Shown: piece by piece, positions 26,001 to 38,156 of the stretch
Numbering within the stretch: the first letter of the stretch is position 1
Layout of the letters: each line of letters starts with the position of its first letter
Source: Serilophus lunatus
Lineage: Eukaryota; Chordata; Aves; Passeriformes; Eurylaimidae
NCBI GenBank assembly: GCA_013399895.1
Contig: VXBA01000164.1
Location: 310,001-374,000, forward strand
Direction of reading: 5' to 3'
Length of the DNA: 64,000 nt
Position numbers and translations under genes: made by a program
The notes under the pieces: model-generated
The model's database searches: none
Told to the model about the DNA's origin: nothing
The model's input: only the letters and a program-made list of their open reading frames with translations

Positions 26001-29000
26001 ACTAATGCATGTATTTGGTCTTGTATTGGAGCAGCACATATTAAATAGTTCCAAAGCAATGGAAAGGAAGGACTTTTTTCATGTGTGATTTTTAATTTTT
26101 TACTTATGATAGCTGATCACTGACATTATGATTATTGCAATGTGGTAATGTTTCCCAGCTGCTATGCCCTGCGTATCCCTATAGTTGCCAAGGTTCTAGG
26201 TCGTGTTTAAATACTTGGTTGTGTAAAATCAGTGGTCACAGGTGATTTCAAGGATGTGTTTTTCAAGTAGTTGGGAAGTATGATTTGTCCTGCTAACATT
26301 TTCTTGTGAATGTTCTGATAACCAAAATATCCTTGTTTGCAAGGCTGATGTAAATTATGTAAATGAGTACAGGAAAAAAGAATTTTCCTTGTACTGAGTA
26401 CAACAGTCACAGGCAAAGACTATGAACAATCAATTGCCCGAATTACAGTTGCGGAAAATACTTGTTGAACGGTTTCAATCAAGGTGCAGTCTTGCGAGGA
26501 TCAAAGTTGCTCAGCACTCGAGCAGGGGCTATATCAGTTCAGCTAGGCACGAGAGGTTATGCTCAAGTCCAGGATAATTTTCCATACATCTGTAATTTGT
26601 TGTCTCCCCTTACCCTAATTGTGATGTGGTTTATGGGGTTGAAGGAAGTTTTAGAACTCCCATGTGCCGCCAACAGCAGTCTGTATCCCAATGCTGGTGG
26701 TGTGAGTGCAGGGACAAAGCGTTGAAGGATCTTTGAGGGGAGAGGGGGACTTCTAGTACCTTCTCTTCCCAGCATGAACCAGCAAAATTAACTGCAAATT
26801 CTAGTATGAACCTGAACTGTGAATTTCAACTGCGTTTATAATCAGAAAACAGAGATTAGGCTATGGATCATTCTCATCTCTAGCAGCGAGTGAACGCAGA
26901 CGCTTAGGGAAGTGTATAGGAACATAAAGAGTGATCCTTCCCCTTCTAAACCCTCTCTGCAGTCAGTATTTTAGGGACTATCCAATTCAGTGCTCTACTC
27001 AGCAAAAGAATAAAATATCTGGGAAGATCCCATATTCTGGGCATCTGTACAGTCTTTGGGGAAACAGTGATTAATTTTGTTCCATCAGAGATCAGTTCAG
27101 GCAAAGCAACAGAATTTGTCATGTTCAAGAATAAGAGGACTTAACTGGGCAACTCATTGCTGTTTGCAATTTGCAGTACAGCAAAGTGTAGGTACTTCAG
27201 GGGAGAGGATCTGCTATTTGGGGCTGTATGTACACAGCCAATAGAGAAATCTATCCGTCTTTCTGGAGTGACATATTTTAACATTCACAGTGCTTATCAA
27301 CGACTGATCGATCTTCAGTCAATCGCAACAGAAGATGCAGAAAATCAGAGTATGATTGTTCAAATAAAGACCCATCATAAAACTGCCTTCCCTAGTGAAA
27401 TGGCAGGAGAAAGATGAAGGGGAGAAATGCTTCTATCATTTGTGACAGTCATAGCTGCTTGCAATTGCTTTAGTGCTGTGTGCTATAGCTTGAAACGTAT
27501 AGTGAAAGCTTGGTGCAAAGCACACTTGCATCTGTCATTCTTGTAAGGTGCAATTGATACAAGATATTATAGGAGACATGTGGATAGGTAGTTTCTGCTC
27601 TTTTGTTCTGTTTGTGTGCACATGTGTGGGAAGCTAAGTATTTTTCAGGCTCAGGGAGAAATGGCTGCATTGCAGTCAATGAGAGTTTTGTCTTGGCTTT
27701 ATTGAAATCAGTGGGTAAATCCAGCACGTAGGAAGTTGGGTTTTTCTAAAAAAAATCAGTGCAGAAATCCAATTTGAGATTTCTTACTACTAACGTTGCG
27801 CAAATATAATTGTTCTATACGAATTATCTTCATCTCGTGTCAAAATCAAGAGATTATTAGAATAGTTTTCCCTGAGAGCTCTATCAGAGTTTTTCATCAG
27901 CTGAATTTTATCATTGTCACTGATATGTTTTTCACCCAGGATTTTTCTTCACTGGAGTCTGATAATTATGCTGACTGGTTTGGTGCCTATTTCCACGGGG
28001 AACTAATCTAAGAACACTGTTACTCTTCTCACTTGCATCTGCAGTATGTTTTGAACTTGTGAAGGAAATTTTGCTGCATTAAACAAATACGCCTGTGTAG
28101 GGGCTAAGAGGGGAGAAGCTGGATCAAGGCATTAACTTTTTTCAGGTTATTTGGGGTTCAGGCTTATGAGTAAATTGGAACAGTGTTTGGGGCTTGGGAT
28201 GCAGGATAGTGTATAGGAAACGACCTCATAACATTCTGCCTTGCTAAGCTCAGATAATGTTAAAGCAATATGGGCTTGAAGGAGAAAAGGCAGTAACTTC
28301 ACTCTCTGGGATGAGAGCTACCAAATATTTTCAGCTTTGACTTCTGGAGGTAAGAAACTACCGTCCCGATTGACCTTCTAATGACATTGTACAGTTTGAG
28401 GAGCAGAATTGTGAATATTATTATGAACTAACACTGCTGGGCTTTGGGAAAATAATAGATGGTTCAATATGAAGTTTTTCTTGAAGTTTCTCCCCCTTCT
28501 GAGGCTACTGCTCGCATTATCCCTACTTAGTGTTTTTGTGTATTTTTGAGGTCCTTTATGATTCTGCTTGTTCACCCAGGCATCTTATTTCTAGATGAGT
28601 ATTAAGGACTGCTAATAGTCAAGTATTAAGGGCCATTAATTATTAGAGGCAGGCAGTACCACAAAACAATAGGAAAATTAATTGTAATTATGAAGAACAT
28701 GAAGCAATTCGCTTAAGCATAATAGCCTTAGGGTGGGTGAGCACTAAAGTGTTAGTGGATGCGTAGTGATTCATCTGCCTACTTTTAACAGCTACCATTT
28801 AAATTGAATTTAAATACTGTAAACAGAAGTCTTTTCGTGGTGTGCTTGGAACAGTAATACAGCTGCAAAGTTCCAGAGGAAAATGCTGCATTGCAGCTCT
28901 CCTGTTTTGCAGCAAATCTCTGCTGGCATGTAACATGCAGAGGAGGAGCTTCAACACAAGCAGGCTGTTTTCAGCTTCATTATGCAGATCAGTCGTCTCT

Positions 29001-30059
29001 ATCATCCACATTATAAAAACATCTTTAACTTCCTTTGGGGATGGAGGAGAAAGAGAGTGAGGGAGGAAAGGAGGGGGAAAAAAAGAGGTCAGACAGCTTA
29101 CACACTGATTTCCCCTGGTATTACTGTTGCAGTGTTTCTCAAAGTGCACTGGGTTTGCCTTTGTACATATCCAACTGAATTTGACATCCATGTTTTTTAA
29201 TTTCAACTATTTAATATTAGACATTGTGGTGGTGCTTTGGGTGAATCTGAAAGGAGTGCTCTGTAATGCTTTAGCCATCAGGCAGCCCTTCCTTCAGTGA
29301 ATGCTGTGATTCATGTCTGGTTGCTGACACTAGAGAAAGTGAAGACCTTCCAAATAACCTTGAAAGAGAGCTGACCGGCAGCTTCTTGCATGCTTTTCAA
29401 TATGGGGGAAGGGGGGATGTGTATCTGTGTATGTATAAAAAAATGAGGAAGGCTCTAGTAATCCCATATTTACAGCATTCATGTTTAGTAACTTACCTCC
29501 TGAAGAAAACTCCCTGGTTGTCTGTAGTTTCTCATAACTGTTTAAGGCAAGAAGGAAAAGCAAGTGTTTCAGGCAGTGCCAAGCTGAGAGGAGGGCAGTC
29601 CTTGAATGCTTCCAGAGAACAGATTTACGTAAACTGAATGATCTAGTGCTGTGTCATACCAGGTAAAAAATGGGATTTGAGGAGAGACTCTGCAATCCTT
29701 TCAGCAGGACCCTGCAAAATGTCAGCAGGGAAAACACCAGGATCCTGCAGGACAAGAAGTAATATGGAAACTCCCAAGCTCCCAACCTACCTAGCAGAGA
29801 CTAAGCAGATTGTCCCTTCCAGCAAAAGCAGATTGAAAATGAAAAAAGAGAGCTACCATAAGGCTTTTTGCCATTGACACACTATAGGTTAATAGGGAAT
29901 ATTCTGTTGCCTTTCAAAAAACTCAGATATCCTAAAAAAATACATGGAAGTCCTCCTCTCTGGATTTCAACAAAGCAGAGACAGAAAAATGGAAACTTTT
30001 TTTAAGGGGGGGGGGGAAGGAAATGGGAATGTAAAGCTTTTTTTAAAAAAAACTCATGA

Positions 30060-30124
30060 ACAACAACAACACATCTACAAAAAAACAATCACACCAAACC
30101 AACAAAAAAACAATCACACCAAAC
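30060..30124 (+). repeat. A/C-rich tract with 25-bp period tandem copy
   Basis: A CAACAACAAC run is followed by two identical 23-base copies (30077-30099 and 30102-30124) containing ACAATCACACCAAAC. It lies just after a run of 11 G at 30006-30016. Slippage-prone simple sequence with no gene. Confidence 0.85.
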
Positions 30125-32879
30125 GAAAGTGCAAAAGCAGTGATGCGTTACCACTATTTTACAGCTGTGTTTTCAACCTTGTCATATGTTTTCCCCTCAC
30201 CCAAAATGATTTCTCACATTTGAATAAAATTAGGAAGGCAATGTGTCCTGGAAGACATGGTTTTCATGCAGAAAGGAAGAAATCAGCAGAAAATGGTTTC
30301 TAAAGGTAGTGGAAGGAGTTTGCACGCAAAGTTTTTGTTCATTCCTGTTTTGCAGCCCAGGCCTTTTGTGGGCCCATTCCAGTTCAACCCTTGCATTTGA
30401 AACCTAATGCTGAATCCATTACAGGGCTCTGGTGAGACTGCAATGAATTCTCATCATTCCTAGGAGGATGCTCATGGCTCAGTTAACAAGGTTGAAGTTG
30501 CCTGGCCCCGGGCTACATCTCCTGTTTTGGGACAGAAATAGTACAAAGGTTGAAAACATTTTTTTTCCCTCTGCTTGTCTCTTTACTTTTCATCAGGGAT
30601 GCATCACTTTTGCTACACTATTAAAATATTTACAGAATTGTTGGGAAACAGAAGAACTGTTTAGACAAAATATTCATAAACTTCTCCCATAGATTCTGCA
30701 TCCAAAACTGCTTCTAACAGTCATTGATTAATTAAAGTACGTTTCCTGTTGTTTTTTAAAGTTTTTGTCATTTGTGGAGAGCATCTGCTGTTGAAACGGT
30801 AGCTCTGAAAAAAAACAAGATTATAACAATAAAATATTGGTATTGTTTTTAAATTAAAAATACAGAAAGAAACTGCACTACTACACTCTTGAGAATCAGT
30901 CTGAGAGTGCTTTAATTTGGATACAGATCTTAGGTCCTTCAAGCTTTTTGTATTTAGTATGTAGAAATAACATTTCTCATGCTTGTTCAGAGAAAAAAAC
31001 CCAAACCTAATTGTTGGAACAGGACAAGAACTGCAAAAAATATCTGTATGTTAAGTACTTTCATGTGGAAAATCTGGTCTGGCAAACACATCATATTTGG
31101 TAATTGAATGCAAGAAGCAGCAAATATAGTTAATGGCTTACTAGTGTTCAGGAAACCTGCATGGAAAAAAAGGAGTGTGTTGTTCCCAGAGGTGATGAAT
31201 GTCTTTTGCTCAAGTGATTTCTTTGCTGTAAATGTAAGTGCAGGTCAAAAGAAACTATTTGTAGGTTTGTGATAAGTTTCTTGAATTTGCATGGAAAAAA
31301 AAAATCCAGAGAGAAATTAAAATAATTTTTTTTCAATATTTTTGCACTTCCCAAGAATCACTTGACCATTTTGGCATCATCCAGAACAAGTTTTTACATT
31401 TTAAATTTAGATAGGAAGCCAAATTGTCAACTTTTTCACATTTCTTTAGTTGATCCCTGTCTGGTAGTACATGGTTTTTGCCAGGAACGAAAGCTGAGAA
31501 TATTTTAGTCTCCAGTCTTCATTTTGCAAAAGAGGTCACTTTTTACTCGAGACTTGATTGTTTTCACACTCAAAGGCATTGGATTCCTTAATTATCAACA
31601 GTAAGGACAAGGCGATTCTCATTAATTTTAGTACGAATTTTAAACATACTAAGGTTTAAAAAATAGATCTCTTTAAGACATCTTTAACTGTTCAGCTTCT
31701 CTGATGAGAAAGGTTACTTCTTGCCAAACAAGTTGCTCTTCAAAATTTTTCTTATGGTCAGACAAATCCAGTTCATGATGATTAGTTTCCTAATGTTTGC
31801 AAAATCTCTCTGTGTTTTCTATTACTGAAGGTGCAGGAGAGAGGACAGAAGGCTGGTACTACTGGGACTAACATCGGAGCTTCAAAGAGAACTGATCTTC
31901 AAGAAGCACTATTTACCTTGAAGCATTATTTTTCTGAGGAAGTGTAAGTCTTTAGTGTCACATCTTAAAGCCACGGAAATGACAGAAGCAAAACTTAAAA
32001 GAGAAGAAATAGATATGATGACTGGACTGAATGCTTTTGTAAGATGCTATAGAAAAAATAGCAAGATGATCTTACTTGGTAAGTGGATGTGATAGACAAA
32101 TAATATCAGTTTGATATGCTTTTTAGAAGACTTAAAGTTGGGAAATCTCAACTCACTAAATCTGTTTTGATGAAAAAACTCTCAGCTGGTTGTTCTCACT
32201 TGATATGGAAAGGTTAAGAAACCCCAGTGCTGTATCTTGTAGTGAATTGTAGTGAACTTGCCCTAGAATGATTTTACACATTGACAAATGTATTTAAACA
32301 TACCAAAACTGCATTTTCCTACTTTCTACAGTCTGTTCCATATTGCAGATTTTGTTGTCCGCTATGTAATTACTACCAATGCTGGAGTCTTTGACCACAT
32401 GAACAGTTGTTACAGGTCTTGAAGCAACAGCTTGGGTCCATCTGGTCAGAGATACCACTTGAAAAACATCTGAGGTGAAGGAGGTGTTTCAAAGTACTCA
32501 ACCTTCACACAAGCCGCTCGCATGTAAGCTGATGGTGGAATTCATAGGAAAAGTTAGTATCTGTGACACCAACCCAAATTAAGTTCTCTTTAAAATATAC
32601 CTTAATTTTGATCCCATAATAATAAAGCTTGAAAACAAGAGCACAGGGGAGATCTGATCCCTTCCCTAGCAAAATATTGTCAGAAATACACAACTAAAAT
32701 GTCAAGAGATTTAGAAGTCCGTTGGTTATACACCGTGGAGAAATAAAATAAATTTAACTTAGTATAAAGATATTCATGAAGTGAGCCAAAGAAAAAGGAA
32801 AGAATTGCCAATCTGTTACACTTCTATTGTAGAAGGGTGAAAACAATGATGTGTCTCAGCATAACACAATCGCGCAATG

Positions 32880-33277
32880 GAATCATAGAATAGTTTAAGT
32901 TGGAAAGGACTTTAAAGATCATCCCGTTCCAACTCTCCTGATGTGGGCGAGGACACCTTCCACTAGAGCAGGATGCTCAAAGCCTCAGCCAACCCGGTCT
33001 TGAACCCTTACCAGGGTTGGGGCATCCACAACTTTTCTGGTCAACCTGTTTCAGTGCCTTGTCGCCCACACAGTAAATAATTTTTTCCTAACATCTACTC
33101 TAAACTTACTCTGTTTTAGTTTGAAGCCATTCCCCCTTGTCTTGTCACTACAGTTCCTGATGAAGATTCTCTCTCAGGCTTCTTTGTAGATCTCCTTCAG
33201 GTACTAGAATGTTACTATGAGGTCTCCAAGAAACCTCTTCTCTAGGCTGAACAGCCCCAGCTTTCTCAGCCTGAAAA
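32880..33277 (-). mobile_element. CR1 LINE 3' end, minus strand
   Basis: A 5'-truncated CR1 copy in reverse orientation. Read on the minus strand it begins within the ORF2 C-terminus ('LSLRKL..LFSLEKR' region at about 33277-33230) and runs through the usual '.RNFFTV..' and 'HW.RL..VV..P' blocks. It ends in the 3' untranslated tail, whose plus-strand reading AATCATAGAATAG…TTGGAAAGGACTTTAAAGATCATC is a hallmark of avian CR1. ORF2 is interrupted. The short length is normal, since most CR1 insertions are truncated during reverse transcription. Confidence 0.92.
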
Positions 33278-36200
33278 TGAAATGGTCTACTTTGCAAACT
33301 GAAGTGCACTAAATACACAGTACAGGTGCAAAATATTTAAAATAAATTTTAAAAGTAGCATGTGAATAAAGTAGACAAGTAACAAGCTTTTTGCATCATA
33401 GGTCTGCAAAGTATTGTGGTCTTTGAAAGTAGCTTCTCACTTGGATAAATGTTTTAGGGATAGAACTTTTTTTCAGTATTAGGTAAATAAAAATAAATGT
33501 CTTAAATGTTGGCTAAGGGACTGAGAATAATATACTAGTATTTTCATTAGTGTAGCTAGCTCTGAGCTGGTCACTGTGGAATATTAAATATTGGAAATCG
33601 ATAGAGTAGCTGTATATGTATAGTAACCTTTAAGAGTAATTACTAATACCTGACTCCTCTGCATGTCTACATTCACTTCAGCAAATAATACAGGGTTTAA
33701 TGGTGATAAATGTGTAGTATGAACTGGCTGGCTTAATTAAAATTGTAGAGATCAAAAGCTTAATGCTATGTGATGTTTTATTCAGGCTTATAGCAGGTTC
33801 CATAAAAGTTTTTGCCTGGTCATTATAAAGCCCTGAAACATATGGCACCACTCAAGGTAAGGCAAGGAATGGTTTACGTCAATGTTTCAAGGACCCTCCT
33901 CCAGCCAAAGAGGAAAGCAGCAACTGCTGGTGGCTGTGATGTGACCAGAACAGAGCCTGCTGTACCCCAAGTACCTGGGAAGCTGGCAGGCTCACCCTCC
34001 ACCTGCTACTATCTCCCAGTGAGGCTGCCTGGTCTTTCCCTGGGTCAGCATATGCCATAGGTCATTTAGGAAAGATGCTCCATGGAGAAGTTGTAAATAT
34101 GATACAAGTTGAAGAACAGAAAAAAATAAGTTTTCCTGCCATGCTGAGGAGCTTTGGACCAGTCCTGATTTACCCTTGTCCTCCTATCTGTTCCCTGTTG
34201 TCACAGCACAAGGGTGTTTCACAAGAACTAATAAATTTTCCCTTCCAAAAAGATATTTTTAGGGAGTGGAGGCACGTCAGGACATACTGAAATAAAACAC
34301 AGTGGAATTTCAAACTCAGACACATTCAAGCAGATTGATAGTCTCTGTTATGAGTCCTCACTTTGACCTAATGCACTTGCCAAAACTGTGCCAGAGCCAA
34401 GAACCAAGCCTTGAGTCCTTTAAATATGTAGAGATATGGGCAAAATCACATGGCTGAAGCATCTATTGTCACAAGAATGTACAGACAATATTCATACCGG
34501 GGGTTTTATCAGGTATGACAGTTTTTCCCTAGACAAAATAATGTTTTCTACAAGATTTTACAGTTACACTTCCAAAATGAAATGAAATATTTAAATGTTT
34601 CCCTAAAAAGTCTCTATTTTTTATGTGAAAAGGAATTTCAATTTAGTTTTTACAGACCTATGTAGCACAAACTCAGTGATCTGATTCCCTTATGCATTAA
34701 ATTAAGTACATTGAACTTAACGATGGTCAGCATTTTGGACATCTTATATAGGGGAGAAAAACCCAAGGAGAGCACAACCAACTGTTTTCTTTCTTTTCAG
34801 TTGATTGTTTTTTCATATTATATTTTAAAACTATTATCTGCTTAGAGTGTTTCACACCAATATAAGCCTTCATTAAATTATGCAGGTCAATAATTTTCTT
34901 TTGCATTAGATGAGACACACTTCCTCTAAATTTTGTTATGAAATACTTTTGTAGTTGATTCATGTAGTCTTTCAGTGTGTAAGAATATGATGCACAATAA
35001 AATAGGTTTCTACCAGATTCCCTCAGGCTAATGTTTTAGAAACTATATGTCCACAGACTCTCAATATCACTGTAAATGCAAAATTAAAATAAATGAATAA
35101 AGAAAAAACAGAAATGAGTATTTGTAGTTATGTTGAAAAAAATGTTTAAATTACATAAAATTTAAATTAGATAAAAAATTTATTTAAAATAAGTCCCTGA
35201 AACCATAGTAGAAGAAAGAGGAAGTATGTGGGATTTGGGAAGTGGAGAATGATGGCAAATTGAGGTATCACAGAAATGGATGGTGTCCAACGTCTTTTAT
35301 GATGAAGTCTGGCAGAGGGATACCTATGCTGATCTTGTTCTGAGTAGCTCCAAACCAAGTCATGATCCGACCTGGTGGATTTAACTCTCCTTCTGGCATT
35401 ATCTTTTTGACAGGGACCCAAGGAATGTTGTCGTTTCTGCAAACAAGTCCTCAAAATTCAATTTCCCAAAGCCAAGGTGCAAATTTCCTCCCACAGGAAG
35501 GCAGCACCACAGATATATAGTATTGACCAAAATTTCTGCCATCATTTGCATCACTATTTTTAAAGCACTTTGGAATTAAGCAAGAATTTTTACAGTAAAC
35601 CACAATCACCTTTCTCCTTACCCTGGTCTTCCTTCACCATGGGACATACATTACAAGGTCAACTCATTGTTTCAGTCCCATCAAATGTTACTAGAGGACA
35701 GAGAATTATTTGGTTTCTACTTAGGAGCTAACAGGGAGTTTTGCCTTATGGGCAACTTTTGTCCAAAGTTTCTTGGATTTGAATAGCTGTTCATCTGTTT
35801 GTCAAAGCTTCTTCATTGATAACTATCTGCTAAGAAAGTATTCTCTGGATACATTAGGGTTTTTTCAGCACTCCCTGAAGGCTATACAGATTTAAAATGC
35901 TTTTCAGAAAACAAGATGAAGGTTGTACTTTTATATAAGACATATACAGCTATTCTAAAACTAAATAGTCACAGTTGACATAAAATAGCTAGTGGATTCA
36001 CCCCTATGGAACCTTTTATGGTAACTTCTTTGTCCTGGATCTCTGCAGAGGCATCTAGCTCACACCGTATGCATTATTATTGCTTAAGAATTTAAAAAAA
36101 AAAACAAACCTAAAAACCTCAAGAGATTTTCAAGAAAAAATACGAAGCATCAGAATGTACTTCACTGCAAAACAAGGGCTCGCACATATCCTTTCTTCCT

Positions 36201-36345
36201 GAACAATCACTGCAGTCTTTAAACAAAAGATTACAGTAAAATGCGGTATTCCATGGCGCTGTTCCCAACAGCCACAAGAGGGAGTTTGAAGAACACGATC
36301 TGCTTCCCACTTCCAGCCTAAGCTTTCCCTTTATTTCATGGTATA
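33278..36345. other. Unique noncoding DNA
   Basis: AT-rich DNA without a supported gene. A 113-base minus-strand segment at 35324-35436 is open, flanked by AG and GT, and translates to a protein-like stretch. It is treated as a weak candidate only and is described under findings. No repeat family was recognised. Confidence 0.6.
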
Positions 36346-36447
36346 TGTTAGTATCATGAAACCCGTGATTTCCTGAAATGACTGAAATTTTCAGTCATTT
36401 TGCAAAATGACTCCTTCAGTCACTCATTTGATAAAATGACTAAAAAG
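36346..36447 (+). repeat. Left terminal inverted repeat of the transposon
   Basis: Pairs in inverted orientation with 38047-38152. It contains a perfect 23-base palindrome at 36377-36399 (AATGACTGAAA, one central base, TTTCAGTCATT) and several AAATGACT-type motifs, a pattern expected of transposase binding sites near transposon ends. Confidence 0.75.
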
Positions 36448-36840
36448 TTCCATGCATTCTAAGCAATGACTGACGTGCTGCATATTCTGCTAGACTATCT
36501 GACTGTTTGTTTCACCCAGTAACAGGCATATTGTGAAAAGAGATGTTATTGGATAAGGACCCTTTGCTTGTTCTGCCGTGACTACTGGAGATGACTTTGG
36601 ATTTTGAAAGTAGCTTCAGAAAAGAACTTCATAAAAAGTATGAGAAGTGCCTGAAGTGCTTGATACTCAGGGAATGATACACTGCAGCTATTGCTGAAAT
36701 CAAATAGGCAAACCAAGATCCCAAACTCAAGACTTGAACACTAGATGCTATTAGAGTAAATTTTAAGGACCACTCTACCTTTTTTTTCCTTTCTACTCTC
36801 ATCATCATTTATTTCTCCTCTTTGATTATGGAATTGCTAC

Positions 36841-37774
36841 TTTTCTATTTCTTCCACTGCTTTTAAGTGTGGAAATTTTAAGGTGTGATGACAAGAAGCT
36901 AATAAAAAACATTGGACTAAAGAAGGGTTTCCCATGTACTATGTGAACATTGAATTGTATGATATTGTCAGAAAAGCAATATTACTACATATTCTTTTCA
37001 TAAAGCATTTATCATCTAAATATACAAGCATCACAAGACAGGTTGCTGAGATCTTCAGATTTTTCTGTTTTGTGTGTCAAAATCCTTGACTAATAATGTT
37101 GGTATAAAACTGGCCATAAGCAATGAATACTTATCATGAGGTCAAGCTGACTTTATTGGCCTGCAAGCTTGATCTTAAGGCAACTTCAAGGGTATAATGG
37201 TGTACCAAGACCACCTTCTCAGATTTTGTGTTCTCTGAGGCCTTATGTCAGAGGGTACACCAGAAGTGGCCTTCAAGTTTTTCAGTCTTTTCTCCTACTC
37301 GTTATCTGTGTTGTGTTACAGAGTGACAAAAGAACTGAAATTGCTGCTAAAGTCATCCTAGAACTGAAGATTCTGTGGCCTCTACTTTGCTTGGTGCATG
37401 GAAAAGCAAGATATCCACAAATCCAAGCCTCTTCCAAAGGAGATATTAAGCAAATTCTCCTAGCATGGATGGCAGACAATAATTTATGGGACTGAACTGT
37501 TGGGACTCACATTGTCCAGTTCTTGAAAGCACCAGCCATCAATCTGGAATAAACTGCACACTGTATGAACCTCGGTTTGCTACCAATCCCAAATGTGGGT
37601 AGCTCAACCTCTCTGTTATTAGGGGTCATCAACCACCTCCAGAGTCAGCACAATCTGCAATCAGTGTTCAGCGCTCTTTCTGACGTCTCTGGCGCATCCA
37701 CGTATCCAGCAGACACACTGATCCCCACGTCTGGTACAGTGGTAGGCAGTGAAAGCGGAAGCACCACTAAATGA
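36841..37774 (+). pseudogene. KRBA2/SCAND3-type integrase pseudogene
   Basis: Broken integrase (DDE transposase) gene readable over three frames. Frame A, 36862-37086: FKCGNFKV, then YYVNIELYDIVRKA, then KYTSITRQVAEIF and CFVC (the CxxC of the N-terminal H2C2 zinc-binding domain at 37066-37077). Stops fall at 36886, 36889 and 37087. Frame B, 37140-37270: GQADFIGLQA, with the first catalytic Asp at 37149-37151, then GIMVYQDHLLRFCVL. Frame C, about 37280-37774: VVLQSDKR with the second catalytic Asp at 37325-37327, KVILELKILWP, VHGKARYPQIQ, then GDIKQILLAWMADNN, a stop at 37496, and THIVQFLK. The expected QGSVER block holding the catalytic Glu is shortened, so the Glu is lost. The family resemblance is to the integrase core of vertebrate KRBA2 and SCAND3/ZBED9 proteins. 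It cannot encode an active enzyme. Confidence 0.75.
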
Positions 37775-38046
37775 AAGGTTAGATCTGTTCAGTAGCTCAA
37801 GCTCTGTCAGAAAGGATTCATCCAGATCCACCAAATTCTCTGCCCTCTAATATCCAAGTTTGGCAGTTGGTGTACATGAATGGAAGGTTTCAAAATAAAT
37901 ATAGAAGTCCACATGGCTTTTTTTTTATAATTTATTTACTTCAAATCTGACATGTTATCTTTTAAAGTTAATTCAAGCAATAAGGTATCAGGCATTTTAC
38001 ATGGTGCCTCCCTACTCGTTTCCTAAACTTCGTTAAAGGTGTGAAA

Positions 38047-38152
38047 CTTTATCTTCTTTCATGGAATGATTGAATGAAACAGCCATTTTGTGAAATGGCT
38101 GAAAATTTTAATCATTTCCTGAAATGGTTGGTTTCAAAATATGACTCTAATG
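38047..38152 (-). repeat. Right terminal inverted repeat of the transposon
   Basis: Reverse-complement partner of 36346-36447. The counterpart of the left palindrome lies at 38094-38116 and is degenerate. The outermost bases read inward are CATTAG against TGTTAG on the left, two transition differences. Confidence 0.75.
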
Positions 38153-38156
38153 TATA

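Larger units (their letters stand above)
18331..32879. other. Unique noncoding DNA
   Basis: About 14.5 kb without a gene I can support. It contains one MIR-like relic (21316-21400), T/G and A-rich simple tracts (18878-18898, 23024-23054) and an A/C-rich tandem patch near 30060-30124. Open frames such as minus 22491-22808, minus 28799-29206 and plus 29944-30303 have random composition. The AT-rich block at 28670-28830 has the base composition of a conserved enhancer but nothing that proves function. Confidence 0.65.
36346..38152 (+). mobile_element. Relic TIR DNA transposon with integrase-type transposase
   Basis: A decayed 1.8-kb element with all parts of a cut-and-paste transposon. Terminal inverted repeats occupy 36346-36447 and 38047-38152. 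Aligned head to head they share blocks such as GAAACC, ATTTC, GAAATGA, AAATTTTCAG and CAAAATG in the same order, with mostly transition differences. Outside each end sits TATA (36342-36345 and 38153-38156), a possible 4-bp target-site duplication, though TATA is self-complementary and could equally belong to the inverted repeat. Between the repeats lies a broken integrase gene reading plus. Integrase-bearing transposons of the GINGER/GIN type have long TIRs starting TGTNR and short duplications; the left end here starts TGTTAG. The right end, read inward, starts CATTAG, with two transition differences. The superfamily name is inference; the TIR-plus-integrase architecture is read directly. Confidence 0.7.

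Noticed and set aside
28799..29206. 135-codon minus-strand open frame
   Set aside because: Contains a Ser/Pro-rich low-complexity patch produced by a purine-rich stretch on the plus strand, and no domain.
30006..30124. Repeated A/C-rich units considered as a CRISPR-like or satellite array
   Set aside because: Only two 23-base copies with a 2-base spacer. Simple slippage is sufficient and the host is a vertebrate.
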